This document shows, one piece after another, positions 23,948 through 35,530 of a stretch of 64,000 bases of DNA. Source of the DNA: Talpa occidentalis (lineage: Eukaryota > Chordata > Mammalia > Eulipotyphla > Talpidae); contig NW_023601433.1 in assembly GCF_014898055.3 (NCBI RefSeq), positions 83,895,106-83,959,105 on the forward strand, given 5' to 3'. Below the pieces are notes generated by a model that saw nothing but the letters and a program-made list of their open reading frames with translations, did no database searches and was not told the origin of the DNA. Each line of letters opens with the position of its first letter. Within the stretch, counting starts at the first letter, position 1. Both the position numbers and the translations under genes were made by a program.

Positions 23948-24194
23948 AGAAATTTTTTTTTGCATAGAAGATCCAGAGTGTAGGCAGGAGGTGTGGGGCT
24001 GAGAGGATTCACTGGAGACAGAGTGGGGAGCAGAACAGGAGGATCTACTGAAACGAACTACTGAGGGGAGCAGCAGGGAGATAGGAGAGGTCTGCTGCGC
24101 CATGTGGGTCAGTTCCCTGGCTGGGGATTGAACTCAGGCCATGGTGGTGATAGTACTGAAACTTAACCCCTAGGCCAACAAGGAGGCCCCCCAC
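23948..24194 (-). mobile_element. tRNA-derived SINE, minus orientation
   Basis: Reverse-complement reading gives gggggcctccttgttggcc, then ttaagtttcagtactatcac, gttcaatccccagccaggga, cagcagacctctcctatctc and tcactctgtctccagtgaat. It ends in a T run near 23948-23958 (an A tail on the SINE strand). Confidence 0.85.
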
Positions 24195-24299
24195 AAAGAA
24201 CTCTTCTTAAACAATGTAACCACAAGATTTCACAACTATGCATGTGTCTCTAGTCACTGAATCTTAACAAAAAGTGGGCTACTTTTATTCATTTATTTA

Positions 24300-24503
24300 T
24301 TTTTTAAAGATTTATTTATTTTTTATACAAGAACCGATGTACAGGCAAGATGCGTGGGAGGGTGCAGACCTCTCCTGGTGTGTCCGCTGCTCCCCTCAGC
24401 AGTATATTTCATCAGTCTGCCTGTTCTGTTCCCGCTCTAGCTCTGGTGAATTCTCTCACCTCCTGCGCTTCTGACTGTACCCAGTGCTTGTATAAAAAAA
24501 AAA
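24300..24503 (+). mobile_element. Rearranged SINE: antisense tail joined to sense body
   Basis: 24301-24345 reads as the reverse complement of the SINE 3' tail (aaagatttatttatttttta, then tacaagaaccgatgtacag). 24364-24500 is the sense body and 3' end (gcagacctctcctggtg, cccctcagcagtatatttc, tgcgcttctgactgtaccc, agtgcttgtataaaa). The tRNA-like head is missing. The two parts point in opposite directions. Confidence 0.75.
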
Positions 24504-26125
24504 AGTCACCTACTGGGTGAGACTGGCCTTCTTGCCTCATCCTGGCCCCCTGTGTGCTATTTCCTCATAGCATTGAACACTAACTGAAGTTCGTGTGTGC
24601 GTGTGTGTGTGTGTGTTTAGTTTGGTTTTACATTACTCAGACAGGTAGTTGGGTGTGATGGTTAAGAGTCTTGGACTCTGCTTGCAATCCTGTCTCTATC
24701 ACCTCCTAGCCCTGCTCCCAAACAGGTTATTTAGCCTTTCACCCCAGTTCCTTTATTTATGCATAAATAAAAATAAATCTTTTAAAAATAAGAATAAACA
24801 AAGTGCCTAGCCTACGTCTGGCACGTCCGCTGCAATTATGTTTGCTGTTATTAACTCTATTGTTCTGACTCCCATTGTCCCTGAACCCAAGCCCACTTTG
24901 GCTTTTGCTCACTATTCTATGCTCAGCACAGAGCTTGGTTCATGGTTAAAGGTCAATAAACACTTGCTGAATGAATGGATGAATGAATGAATGAATGAAG
25001 CAAGCAGAATAGGTGCTAGGAACGCTGGCTATGGGACCTGGCAGACCTGCTTGCACAGTCTCCTTGTCTTACCCCTTAGGAACTGTGACTTTGTGACTTC
25101 TCTAGGCCTCAGTTTCCCCTTCTGGGGCCCTCAGCACAGTGCAGGGTACGTGGGCAGGCACAGGGCACAGCAGCCATCATGCTTCTTGGCCTCAGTGAGT
25201 CTGGCACTGTCGACTTGCAGACTAAAGGGTGAGAACATCCGAGTTGCAGACATCTCTTGGGGCTCCATGACCTGGGCAGGGTTCATCCTCAGGTGGCGCT
25301 GCCTACAGTAGTGGGCCCTGCCCCCGAGAGGGGGAGGCAGGAGAGGGTTCCAGGTCAGAGGCTGTGTTCCTGACACAGGCCTCACTGGACAAGCTGGACC
25401 ACCCTCGGTTAATACTTCTAGAATGTGCCACATCAGCTCTTCCTTCCTCTGGGTGGCTGGCAGCATCTGGGGGCAGCAGGAGGGTCTTGAGCTAATGTTC
25501 TGTAGCTGAGGTTCTGGGATTAGCAAGCACAGCGGCCTGTCATCCTGGGGGGCTGAGGGATAAGTGGCCTGGTGGGAGCCGTGGCTAGATGGGGTGGGTA
25601 CCTGATGAATGGAGTATGGGCAGAAGTGACTGGGCATCATTTTCAGACCTGACCCATGAAAAAGGTCTACCTCTGCATCCTCTGCCATCTTCGCCACCAC
25701 CACCCCTGCGGTACCAGCTGACTGCTCTGGCCAAGGCTGTGTGGGAAGCCACAAGGGAAATAACACCCCCCAGTAGCCTGACCCTGGACACATCCAAGGA
25801 GCAACAACCCTCCACCCACCCCTTCCTGGTGCTGATCGAAGTCCCAAGACAGAGAAATTAACTGTTAATCTGATAAACAATGAGATTTCAAGGGTTATCG
25901 GTTATGGAAGTCAATGTATTTTTTTTCTACCAGGCTCATTTTAGGCAAATATTGGAATATTGTATTCCCCTATTCATTAACCAAACTAAGACCCCTATAT
26001 CATAAACACTTCAAGCATCTCAGACATGAAGATCCTCGCCTCTGCCTGGAGCTAACCACACATATCTGTGGACAAAGTTATCACATAGTGCATGCTCTGA
26101 AAGGTTTCCTTTCTGTTTCTGTTGT
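24504..26125. other. Intergenic, no gene seen
   Basis: It contains a short (GT)n at 24593-24616, MIR-like stretches near 24650-24790 and 25020-25150, and a GAAT tetranucleotide run (24969-24999). No exon is supported. Confidence 0.5.
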
Positions 26126-26392
26126 TTTTTTTTTTTTAAGATTTATTTATTTATACAAGCACTGGGTACAGTCAGAAGTGTGGAGGGTGAGAGAATCCAC
26201 CAGAGCCAGAGCGGGGAGCAGAATAGGCAGACTGAGGAAGTACACTGCTGAGGGGCGCAACAGGTGCGACAGGAAAGGTCTACGTACCATGTGGGACCCT
26301 TGCCGGTGGCCGGGGATCAAACTGGCACTGCAGAGGCTGCGGGCAGCCTTGCAGCCCAGCGCTCAACTGCTGCGCCACCAGGGGAGGCCCTG
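26126..26392 (-). mobile_element. tRNA-derived SINE, GCGCTGGGC-head subtype, minus orientation
   Basis: Reversed, it reads gggcctcccctggtggcgca, then gcagttgagcgctgggctgc, gccggccaccggcaagggtc, ccatgtggt-type linker, tgtgctcctcagcagtgta and ctgactgtacccagtgcttg, with tail tataaataaataaatctt. It is nearly full length and more like 46873-47151 than like the other copies. Confidence 0.9.
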
Positions 26393-26429
26393 CTTCGTTC
26401 TTTTTAATGTTAGCCTGACATTTCATAAC

Positions 26430-27000
26430 ACACGCACACTGGAACCGCATGAGTTATTTACTGTTGTTAACAAATTACCACCAACAGGGCAGTTTAGAAC
26501 AACACATGCGTGTTATCTGAGCTGGGAGGGTCCGGAATCCAGCAGGGGCTGGGCTGGTCGGTTCTGGCTTCAGTTCTCTCCTGAGGCTTTCCTTAAACTG
26601 GAGCTGCGGGAGAGTCAGCTTTCGGGTCCCTTCCTGGGGAGGGTACAGGTAGGTGTCCTCCTGGCTGTAGACCAAGACTTGGGTTGCGCGCTCCCCTCCT
26701 TGGGCTGTCTCAGAGCCCCAGGATGTGGCAGCTGCTTCCCCCAGAGTGAGTGGTGGGAGCCTAGGAAGGAACAGAGAGACACGGCACAGGGCAGGCGCTC
26801 TGCCCCTGGTACTCAATCTGGCTCTGGCGCAACATGGAGGAGCCGCCCCAGCTGAACACCTGGAATCAGGCAGCACTGATTGGAGTGCGGGGCTCTCTTG
26901 GAGGCTGCTGCCTCCACTATCTGCGCCCACCAAGGAAACACGGAGATTTCCTGTCTCCGTTCTGTTACGGGGCAACCTCATCCGTGCACTTAAAAGGGAC
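26430..27000. mobile_element. Possible MaLR-type LTR fragment
   Basis: The text at 26460-26600 (ttgttaacaaattaccacc, gcagtttagaacaacacatg, gagctgggagggtccggaat) follows the start of MLT1-like LTRs as I remember them. The remainder, to about 27000, is unassigned. Orientation would be plus. Confidence 0.4.
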
Positions 27001-27055
27001 TTATAATAAGACTCAACTGCAGGCACACACCGAAAAGTTAACGAAGGGTTTATTG

Positions 27056-27288
27056 GGGCTTCCCCGGTGGTGCAAGGGGTTAAGTCTCAGTGCTATGAAG
27101 CTATTACCAGTCACTACAGCACGATTTCGATCCCTGGTCAGGGAGCTGACCCACAGGGCGCAGCAGACCTGTCCTGTCTCCCCGCTGCTCCCCTCAGCAG
27201 TGTATTTCAGTAGATCCACCTGTTCTGCTCCAGATTCTGTCTCTGGTGAATCCTTTCACCCCCCGCACCTCTGGCCTGTACCCCGATG
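27056..27288 (+). mobile_element. tRNA-derived SINE, ttaagt-head subtype
   Basis: The head is cttccccggtggtgcaaggg, followed by ttaagtctcagtgctatgaa, atttcgatccctggtcaggg, gcagcagacctgtcctg, cccctcagcagtgtatttc and cgcacctctggcctgtaccc. The usual ATAAATA tail is absent, so the 3' end is truncated. Confidence 0.9.
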
Positions 27289-27419
27289 GCGCGGGCCATG
27301 CTGCTCATGCCGTCTGACAAAGGTCCGGGCATGGGGAAGATTTCTGAAAAATCAGAAAACTTGGTGCTGCTTCCTTTCAGTTGTGGCAGTTATTGAAACC
27401 ATGGAAATTTTCTATGTTT

Positions 27420-28215
27420 TAGGCTAACACAACGAGTGTTGGCATCAATGCCAGTTTCGGGAATGCACACCTCAGTCGTTTGAGAAAAGCACCTTCTAAC
27501 ATGATTGATAGCGAAATGGTTTCCAATATTCCTCCACGTCCTCCAATTTATAATTCTGTTACTATGAGTAACAATGAGTTCTTGAGCAAGCCACGCTTGA
27601 TAGAGCTCTTGGAATCGAGCCCGGCAAAAGTCCCCCCACAAGAGAAAGCCCCTGAGTTGCCCTGGGAGGCAAAGGGGTCCGAGAAAAACACACCACATAC
27701 TGTTCCCATGGCACCGGGACCCCCTGGTTCTATATGGGAAATAGGAAGCCGCCCTCGATTTTACAATGCCTGCTTAGCTTTGCTTTAGTTGCCTAGCCTG
27801 AATGTATAAATCACGTTGAGTGTGGCACCTGTTTCTATTTTCTGAAGAACATACATCACCTAGGAAAATATGTAACCAAGTTAATGTAACCAAGTGACCA
27901 AGTTAATCATAGACTAGGAAAATTAGAAAAAAGGACCGTGCATTGTTAATGATTTCTAAAACAACGCAGAAGTGAAATCACATGCTTGCATGATGTAATG
28001 ATCACATAAAGAATTTTTGATGTATAAATAAGGGCCCGCTGAGACCCGCAGCAGGAGATACTTGCACCCTATCAAGTGTCTGGGTCTCCTCATTTCCCCT
28101 CCCCTCATCCCGCCACTTCACCTACGCCGCCTCGTCCTTGCGGAAACCCGGCCCCAGTCGGAGCTGGACGCGGGCACCCCAGCTCTTATATGCATACATA
28201 AAGAGTTTATTTACA
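27420..28215 (+). mobile_element. LTR-like retroviral remnant (unclassified)
   Basis: There is a 102-codon plus-strand open frame at 27480-27788, Pro-rich, with a PPRPPIYN motif; its identity is unknown. Downstream is an LTR-like segment: a TATA-like gtataaataagggc (28021-28034), then a CT-rich leader (tctgggtctcctcatttcc, 28078-28096) and a GC-rich block reaching 28180. Endogenous retrovirus 3' ends have this order. No gag, pol or env domain is recognisable and no matching second LTR was found. The last part (gcaccccagctcttatatgc) resembles the SINE tail. It could equally be a different repeat. Confidence 0.35.
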
Positions 28216-28249
28216 ACAGAAGGGGAAATGAAGAAATGAATAACTCAGG

Positions 28250-30378
28250 GAGAAAGGAAGATTAATTGGTGAATGCGTCCTACCAGTTCCGCTGAGCTGG
28301 AACCCCAATAGCACGCTGAGAGCTGGTGAAAAGCAAGAGCCAAGAGACCCCCAAAGCCCACATGTCTAGGAATATATCTAAGCTGGCTGCTTAACTCCAC
28401 CCTCAGTTCCCAGCAGTCCTCCTGTAACAGGGTGGTGCCCAGGAAAGGGGGAGGTCCCGGGTTTCCTGCCGCACCCAAAAGGAGGGTGGAGCTGAGCAGA
28501 GAGAGAAGAGGCTGCAGAGGAGACTGAGGAAGGAAGGAAGCAGAGTGGAGCCAGGAGACCTGGAGGAGGCATGTGGAGCCAAGAGAAATGTGAAGAAACT
28601 GCGCTTGTCTTTGGGTTGTGCACTGGGTGACACAGATGTGGGTGAGACTCGTGGGGAGGTGACAATGGCGGTTTTGGTCTTGATTTTGATTTTGCTTTTT
28701 TCCTCCCAGACTCTGATCCTTTTCTGTGGGTCTCCCCTGGAAGGTCCTTTAGACTTGTGGCAGGTTTGGGGCCTTGCTCTGGGCCAATCCTACTTGGATG
28801 GACTTTTACCCACGAGGGGACGGGTAACTTTGGGTGCTTGATTGAGAAGCTATATTCTTTGCCTTTCCTGTGTTGTTTCTTAATTGTATTAAAGTTCCTT
28901 TCCATTAAAATCTCATGTTTTGTGTTGATGCGTCGGATGGCAGAACCTATTTAGAGCAGGCAGGTTTGTGGGGTCTGGGGTGCCTCTTTCTCTGCCCTGT
29001 AACACTTCCTTCAGTTGTATCTCTTTGGTCTGGAGTGGGAATGGGGTCTATAAAAACTGTGTTTGTAGAATTTGTTCAGGGCATCTTCCCCCCACCAACA
29101 ATTCTACTGTGTGAAAGTCCTGCTCACTTCCCTGACATCCCTGAGAGAGGAGGTTTTCTGTCAGCTAAGCTGCTCCAGGCCCTTTGCACAAGCCAGCTCA
29201 TTGAGTTCTCCCCAAACACAGATCCTCATGGAGCCCACTTTGCAGATGAAGGATCCCATGGCCCAGAGACCCCTCATCTCAATCCCATGAGGACCCAGCA
29301 CCCTCGGGAACATGACCCTTGGCATGAGTTTCCTCCATGGAGGGTGAGCTTCCACAAAGTTGAGGAATGCAAATGACCATGAACCACAGTAACAAGTCTC
29401 ACCCCCAGAACCTGCTTTAAGGAAATAAAAGGTATTAGAAAAGAAAGGAGGCCAAGAGTATCAATCAAAAGAGGGCTTTATTGAAAGACTGTGAGATGAC
29501 TACTCTGCAGGCCAAGAGTCGCACCCCATAATGGAAGAGAGAGTCTTTATAGGGTCCGGCTACTTTCAGAGTTTTTTCTGTTGGATGGGGGTCTGCTGGA
29601 GTTATTTACTGCCAGGGGCAGGGGTCCTTCATTGCTGTTAGCTAATCTCTGTTGGCTTATCTCTGGTGCCTCGGGCAGCTGGGTTCTGGGGCAGTGACTG
29701 GTTTTATGAGGGGCCTGTGTATGCTCTCTTCAAAAGGTGGGCCAGGACTCCCATCATAAAGATGAGGAAATTGAGGCCAGGAGTGACAGAGACTTCCCTT
29801 AGGCTGCACAACTGCCCAGGGGCAGATTAGGGGTCACACCCATGCCCCCTGGTTCCCGGATCTTTTTTCCAGAGTCCCACCGGGAGCAGGGGCAGGCGCA
29901 GAACACACACCGCTCAGCCAGTCTCCAAAGAGACAGCTTGATGCTTTCTCTGATCACACAGAAGAGGAAAAGAAGGTTCTGGGACACAGGCAGGCCCTGG
30001 ATGTGAGTGATGGGGGTGGCCAGGACTCTGTAGCAGGGCCAGAGGAGAGAACCTGGGCTCACAGGAGAGACTGACTCCTCATTATTGAAAATTCATATCT
30101 TTGAGGCAGAACCAGTAAGAGGATGTGGGTTTCCCTTTCAAGCACTGTGCCTCACATGTTAATTCAGTACAAGTGAACAAGGCAGGAGAGGAGGGTCAGA
30201 CAGGCTCCAATGCGTAACTTCCGATGTGTAGCTTAACCTCTCTGGGCCTCTGTTAGGAGGGTTGGTGAGAAGCTCAGCAAGTGGTGAAAAGGCTCTCTGC
30301 AGTGTTGGGAGGTAGAATCACTTCTTGGCCAAATGAGGAAGCAAACCCAGTACTAGCACGGCTGATTTGATCCATCAC
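28250..30378. other. Intergenic, probably old LTR and other repeats
   Basis: 28500-28990 has an LTR-like layout, with attaaag at 28888 followed by aaaatctcatgttttgtg. 29450-29760 starts with gggctttattgaaagact, which looks like a minus-oriented LTR end. A MIR-like piece in minus orientation lies near 29740-29860. No coding exon is supported. Confidence 0.35.
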
Positions 30379-32002
30379 ACCATCAAAAGTACCAGTGGCA
30401 GTCTACGCAGCTCAGCCTAGAGGCTGAGGGGTTGACCAGAAGGCCATACCATACTAAGCCTGCAGGATGATGGGTCAATATGAAAGCCAACCATAGCTCA
30501 GCAGGAGGCTGAGGAGGTCGACCAGCATGCCAACTCACCTCAGCATGCGGGCTGAAGGGTCAACCAGCAATGCGGCCCCACTCAGCCTAGAGGCTGTGGG
30601 GGTTGACCAGCAGGATGGCCCCATAAACATGGAGGCTGAGGGGTCGACCTGCAGGCTGGGATCAGCCCAGTCTGGAGGCTGAAACATGCAGCCGGGCACC
30701 AGCCCAAACAGAATTGAGTGGTCGAAGTGAAAGACAGGCCAGCACAAGTCTAAACTGAGGGTGAGGGAATAGACATGCAGACTAGCACAACCACAGTTGT
30801 GCTGTGTGAAGGGTGGACATGCATTGTGAAGGTTCCACCTGCAGGCCGGCCCAAATTCTCCCTGGAGCATCAGCATGTCAACCAGCAGGCCAGACTTGCT
30901 CAGCCTACAGTGTGAGGGGTTGACCTGCAGGCAAGCCCCACCTTTGCCTAGAGGATCAGCAGGTTGACAGGCACGCTGGCCCCAGCCCAATTTGGGGGCT
31001 GAGGAGGTGGACCTGAAGGACCGCCCCAGCCCAGCCTGTGAGCATAGGAATTTGAATACAACCAGGACACTGTCCATCCTGGGGCCTAGAAATTCGAACT
31101 TAAATGCAGGCCTTTGCCCAGTCTGGAAACTGAAGAGGTTTAACATCAGACCTCCAAAGCCAGCATGCAGGCTAAGGAGTTCGAAGTGCAGGCGGTCCCA
31201 GACCAGACCAGAGGATGAGGAGGTCCACAGGCAGGCTGGCACCAGAGCAGCCAGGAGGCTGAGGAGGTACATCTATAGTCGACCCCAGACCAGCCTAGGG
31301 GCTGAGGAAGTCGACCTGAAACCCGGCCATAGCCCAGCCTGGGGAATGAGGAGGTCGACCTGCAGGTTAGCCCCTGCAAATCCTGGGGGCTAAGGAGGTC
31401 GACCTGCAGGCCAGCCCCAGCCCACCCTGGGGGCTGAGGAGGTCTACCTGCAGGCTGGCCCCATACCACCCTCTGGGGGATGAGGAGTTCAACCTGCAGG
31501 CTGGCACCAGCCTAGCCTGGGGGTTGAGGTCGACAGGCAGGCCAGACCCAGCACAGCCTTGGGGGCTGATGAGGTCTACCAACAGGCCCACAACTACACA
31601 GCCTGGGGGCTGAGGAGGTCAACCTGCAGGCCAGACCCAGCCCCAACCAGGGGCTGAGGAGGTCGACATGCAGGCCTTCCCAAACAGCCTAGGGGCTGAG
31701 GAGGTCGATCTGCAGGCCGGCTCCAGCCAAGGCTGGGGGCTGAGGAGCTCCACCTGTAGGCCGGCCCCAACCCAGCGGGGGGCTGACATCCACAGGCAAG
31801 CCAGACCCAGCTCAGTCATGAGGACTGATGAGGTCGACCAACAGGCCCGCAACTGCCCAGCCTGGGGGCTGAGGAGGTCAAACTGCAAGCCAACCCCAGC
31901 CCAGCCAGGGGGCTGAGGAGGTCGACCTACAGGCCAGCCCCAGGCCAGCCTGGGGGCCATGGAGGTTGACCTGCAGGCCGGCCACAGCCCACCCGGGGGG
32001 GG

Positions 32003-32063
<61 letters not shown>

Positions 32064-35000
32064 GGAGGTCGACCAGCAGTCCAGACCCAGCCCGGCCTGG
32101 GGCTAAGGAGGTTGACCTGCAGGCTGACCCCCAGCCCTGCCAGGGGATGAGGAGGTCAACCTGCAGGTCGGCCCCAGCCCAGCCTAAGCTGAGGTCGACA
32201 GGCAGGCCAGACCCAACGCAGACTTGGGGGCTCATGAGGTCTACCAACAGCCCGCAACTGCCCAGTCTGGGGGGCTGAGGAGGTCCATCTGCAAGCCGGC
32301 CCCAGCCCAGCCAGGGGCGGGGGGGGGGGGGGGCTGAGGAGGTCAACCAGCAGGCCGGCCCCAGGACAGCCTGGGGGGTGAGGTGGTTGATCTGCAGGCT
32401 GGCTCCAGCCCAGGATGGGGGGGGGGGGGGCTAAGGAGGTGGACCTGCAGGCCGGCCCCAACCCGGCCTGGGGGCTGAGGGGGTCAACCTGCAGGCCTTC
32501 CCAAATACAACCTGGGATTTGAGGATGTGGACCTGCAGGCCAGCTCCAGCCCAGCCTGTGGGCTGAGGAGGTTGACATGCAGGCCGGCCCCAACACGGCC
32601 TGGGGGCTGAGGAGGTTGTCCTGCAGGCTGGCCCCAACCCGGCCTGGAGGCCCTCCCTGGGGGCTGAGGTCGACAGACAGGCCAGACCCAGCGCAGCTTT
32701 GGGGGCTGATGATGTTGACCAACAGGCCCACAACTGCCCAGCCAGTGGGCTGAGGAGGTCGACCAGCAGGCTGGCCTCAGGACGGCCTCATGGCTGAAGT
32801 AGTCAATCTGCAGGCCGGCCCCGATCCTGCATGGGGACTAAAGAGGTCGACCTGCAGGCCGTCCCCAGGCTAGCATGGGTGCTGAGGAGGTTGAACTGCA
32901 GGCCGGCCCCAGTGTAGCCTAGGGTCTGAGGAGGTCGACTTGCAGGCTGGCCCTGCACCAGCCTTGGGGCTGTTGAGGTCGACATGCAGGCCAGCCCCAG
33001 CCCACCCTGGGGGCTGAGGAGGTCGACCTGCAGGCCGGCCCCAGCCCACCCTTGGGGCTGAAGAGGTCGACCTGCAGGCTGGCCCCAGCCCAGACTCAGG
33101 ACTAAGGAGTTGGACCTGCAGACTGGCCCCAGCCCAGCCTGGGGTCTGACGAGTTCCACCTGCAGGCTTGCTCCAGTCCAGCCAGGGGGCTGAGGAGGTC
33201 GACCAGCAGGCCGGCCTCAGGACAGCCTAGTCGATGAGGAGGTCGACCTGTAGGCCTGTCCCAGCCCAGCCTGAAGGCTGATGAGGTCAACCTGCAGGCC
33301 GGCCCCAGCCCAGCCTGGGGGCTGAGGTCGACAGGCAGGCTAGACTCAGGGCAGCCTTGGGGGCTGATGAGGTCGACCAACAGGCCCGCAACTACCCAGC
33401 CTGGGGGCTGAGGATGTCGACCTGAACACCAGTCCCAGACCAGGCCTGGGGCTGAGGAGATCGATCTGCAGGCCAGCCCCAGCCCACCTTGGGGGCCGAG
33501 GAGGTCAACCTAGAGGCTGGCACCAGCCCAGCCTGTAAACTGAGGAGTTTGACCTGCAGGCCGGCCACAGCCCTCCCTGAGGGATGAGGAGGTCAACAAG
33601 CAAGCCGGACCCAGCCTGTCCAGGGGGCTGAGGAGGTTGACCTGAAGGCCTTCCCAAACACAGCCTGGAGGCTGAGGAGATCGACATGCATGCTGGTCCC
33701 AGCCCAGGCTGGGGTCTGAGGAGGTCTACCTGTAGGCCGGCCCAAGGCCAGCCTGGTGGTGGTGGGGGGGTGTTCTGAGGAGGTCGACCAGCAGGCTGGC
33801 TCCAGCCCAGGATGGGGGCTGAGAAGGTGGACCTGCAGGCCTTCCCCAGCCCAGCCTGGGGGCTGAGGAGGTTGACCTGCAGGCCCGCCCCACCTCTTCC
33901 TGTATGATCAGCGGGTCGACACACTGGCCTGCCCCAGCCTTGCCTAGGTTTTCAGTTGTTGACCTGCTGGCAGGCCCCGCTCAGTTTGGAGCGTGATAGG
34001 TCTGCTTGCAGGCCAGCCCCAGCTCTGCCTGGAGCATGAGCGGGTCAACCAGCAGTACGGAATCTGCCCTACCTGGAGGCTCAGGGGTTGATCTACAGGC
34101 TGGCCCCACCCACCCCGGCCTGTGAGAAGTCCACCTGCAGGCCGGCCCTTGCTCTGCCTGGAGGATAAGCTGGTTGACCAGCAGGCCGGCCTCAGTCCTC
34201 CCTGGTTCCCAGGGGTAGATCTGGAGGTTGGCTCCAGCTCTGCTTGGAGGATTAGCAGGTTGACCAGTAGTCCAGAATCTGCCCTGCCTGCAGGTTCAGT
34301 GGTCAATGAGCTGGCTGGCTGTGCCAAACCTGTAGTGTCAGTGGTCCACCTAGCTCTGCCTGGAGGATAAGCAGGTATACTGGTAGACCGGCCTCAGCCC
34401 TGTGGGGTCTCAGGGATCTACCAGCCGGCTGGCCCTGCTCAGCTTGGAACATGAGGTGTCATCCTGCAGGCCACCCTAGCTCTGCCTGGAGGATGAGCGG
34501 GTCGACCCGCAGTTACAGAATCAGCCCTGCCTAGAGGCTCAGGGATTGACTTGCAGGCTGACTCTGCTCAGCCTGCAGTTTGAGGGTCAACCTACAGGCC
34601 AGCCACTCCTCTTTCTGGAGGATCATGGGGTCGACCAGCAGGCCGGGCCCAGCCCTGCTGGAGGCAGAGGGGGCCGATCTGCAGGCTGGCCTGTGTGCAG
34701 CCTGGCGGCTGAGGGGTTGACCAGCAGGCCGGCATCAGTCCTACCTGGAATATGAGGCATTGATTTGCAGGCTGGCCTCAACCCTATTGGGGGCACAGGA
34801 GTCGTTCTGCAAAGTGGCCTCAGCCCTGCCTGGAGGCTCAGGTGTTGACCTGCAGGCCGGCCCCGCCCTGCCCAGCCTGGAGTTTGAGGGGTCCACCTGC
34901 AGGATGGGCCTAGCTCTGCCTGGAAGATAAGCAGGTAGACCAGCAGGCCGGCCTCAGCCCTTCCTGGGATTTTAGGGATCGATCTGCAGCCTCAAATCAA

Positions 35001-35530
35001 ACCCCAGCCCTGCCTGAGGTTTCAGGGGTCAACTTGCAGGCCAGCCCCGGTCAGCTTGGAGCATGAGAGGTCAACCTGCAGGCCGACCGCAGCTCTGCCT
35101 GGAGGATGAGCAGGTCGACTAGCAGTACAGAATCAGCACTGCCTGGAGGCTCTGGGGTCGACCAGCAGGCCGGGCCTGATCACCCTGTAGTGTGAGGGGT
35201 CAACCTGCCGACTGGCCCCACCTCTTCCTGGAGGATCAGCGGGTTGACCAGCAGGCCAGCCCCAGCCCTGCTGGAAGCACAGGGGGTTGATCGGCAGGCT
35301 GGCCCCAGTGCGGCCTGGAGGCTGAGGGGTTGTCAGGCAGGCCGGCCTCAGACCTACCTGTAGTGTGAGGGGTTGATTTGCAGGCCGGCCTCAGCCCTGC
35401 TGGAGGCACAGGGGTCCATCTGCCAAGCGGCCTCAGCTATGCCTGGAGTCTCACTGGTCGACCTACAGGCCGGCCCCACCCAGCCTGGAGTGTGAGGGGT
35501 CCACCTGCAGGCCACCCCTAGCTCTGCAAA
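30379..35530. repeat. 5.1-kb minisatellite array, unit about 45 bp
   Basis: More than a hundred degenerate head-to-tail copies. In the purest part (31600-33900) the unit reads ggctgaggaggtcgacctgc followed by aggccggccccagcccagcc and tgggg. Adjacent gtcgac cores at 33022 and 33066 are 44 bases apart, and other units vary by a few bases. Most units keep a SalI-like GTCGAC core and an adjacent CTGCAG or AGCAGG, with one or two CpGs. Edges are degenerate. The array lies in the SDSL-SDS spacer and overlaps no exon. Confidence 0.97.
31994..32060. repeat. Poly-G plus (GA)n inside the minisatellite
   Basis: About eleven G followed by about 28 GA dinucleotides, interrupting one repeat unit. The array resumes at tgaggaggtcgacc. 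Shorter G runs occur at 32319-32333 and 32417-32430. Confidence 0.95.

Noticed and set aside
30379..35530. CRISPR-like regular spacing of repeats
   Set aside because: There are no unique spacers. The units are contiguous and degenerate in a mammalian genome, so it is a minisatellite.
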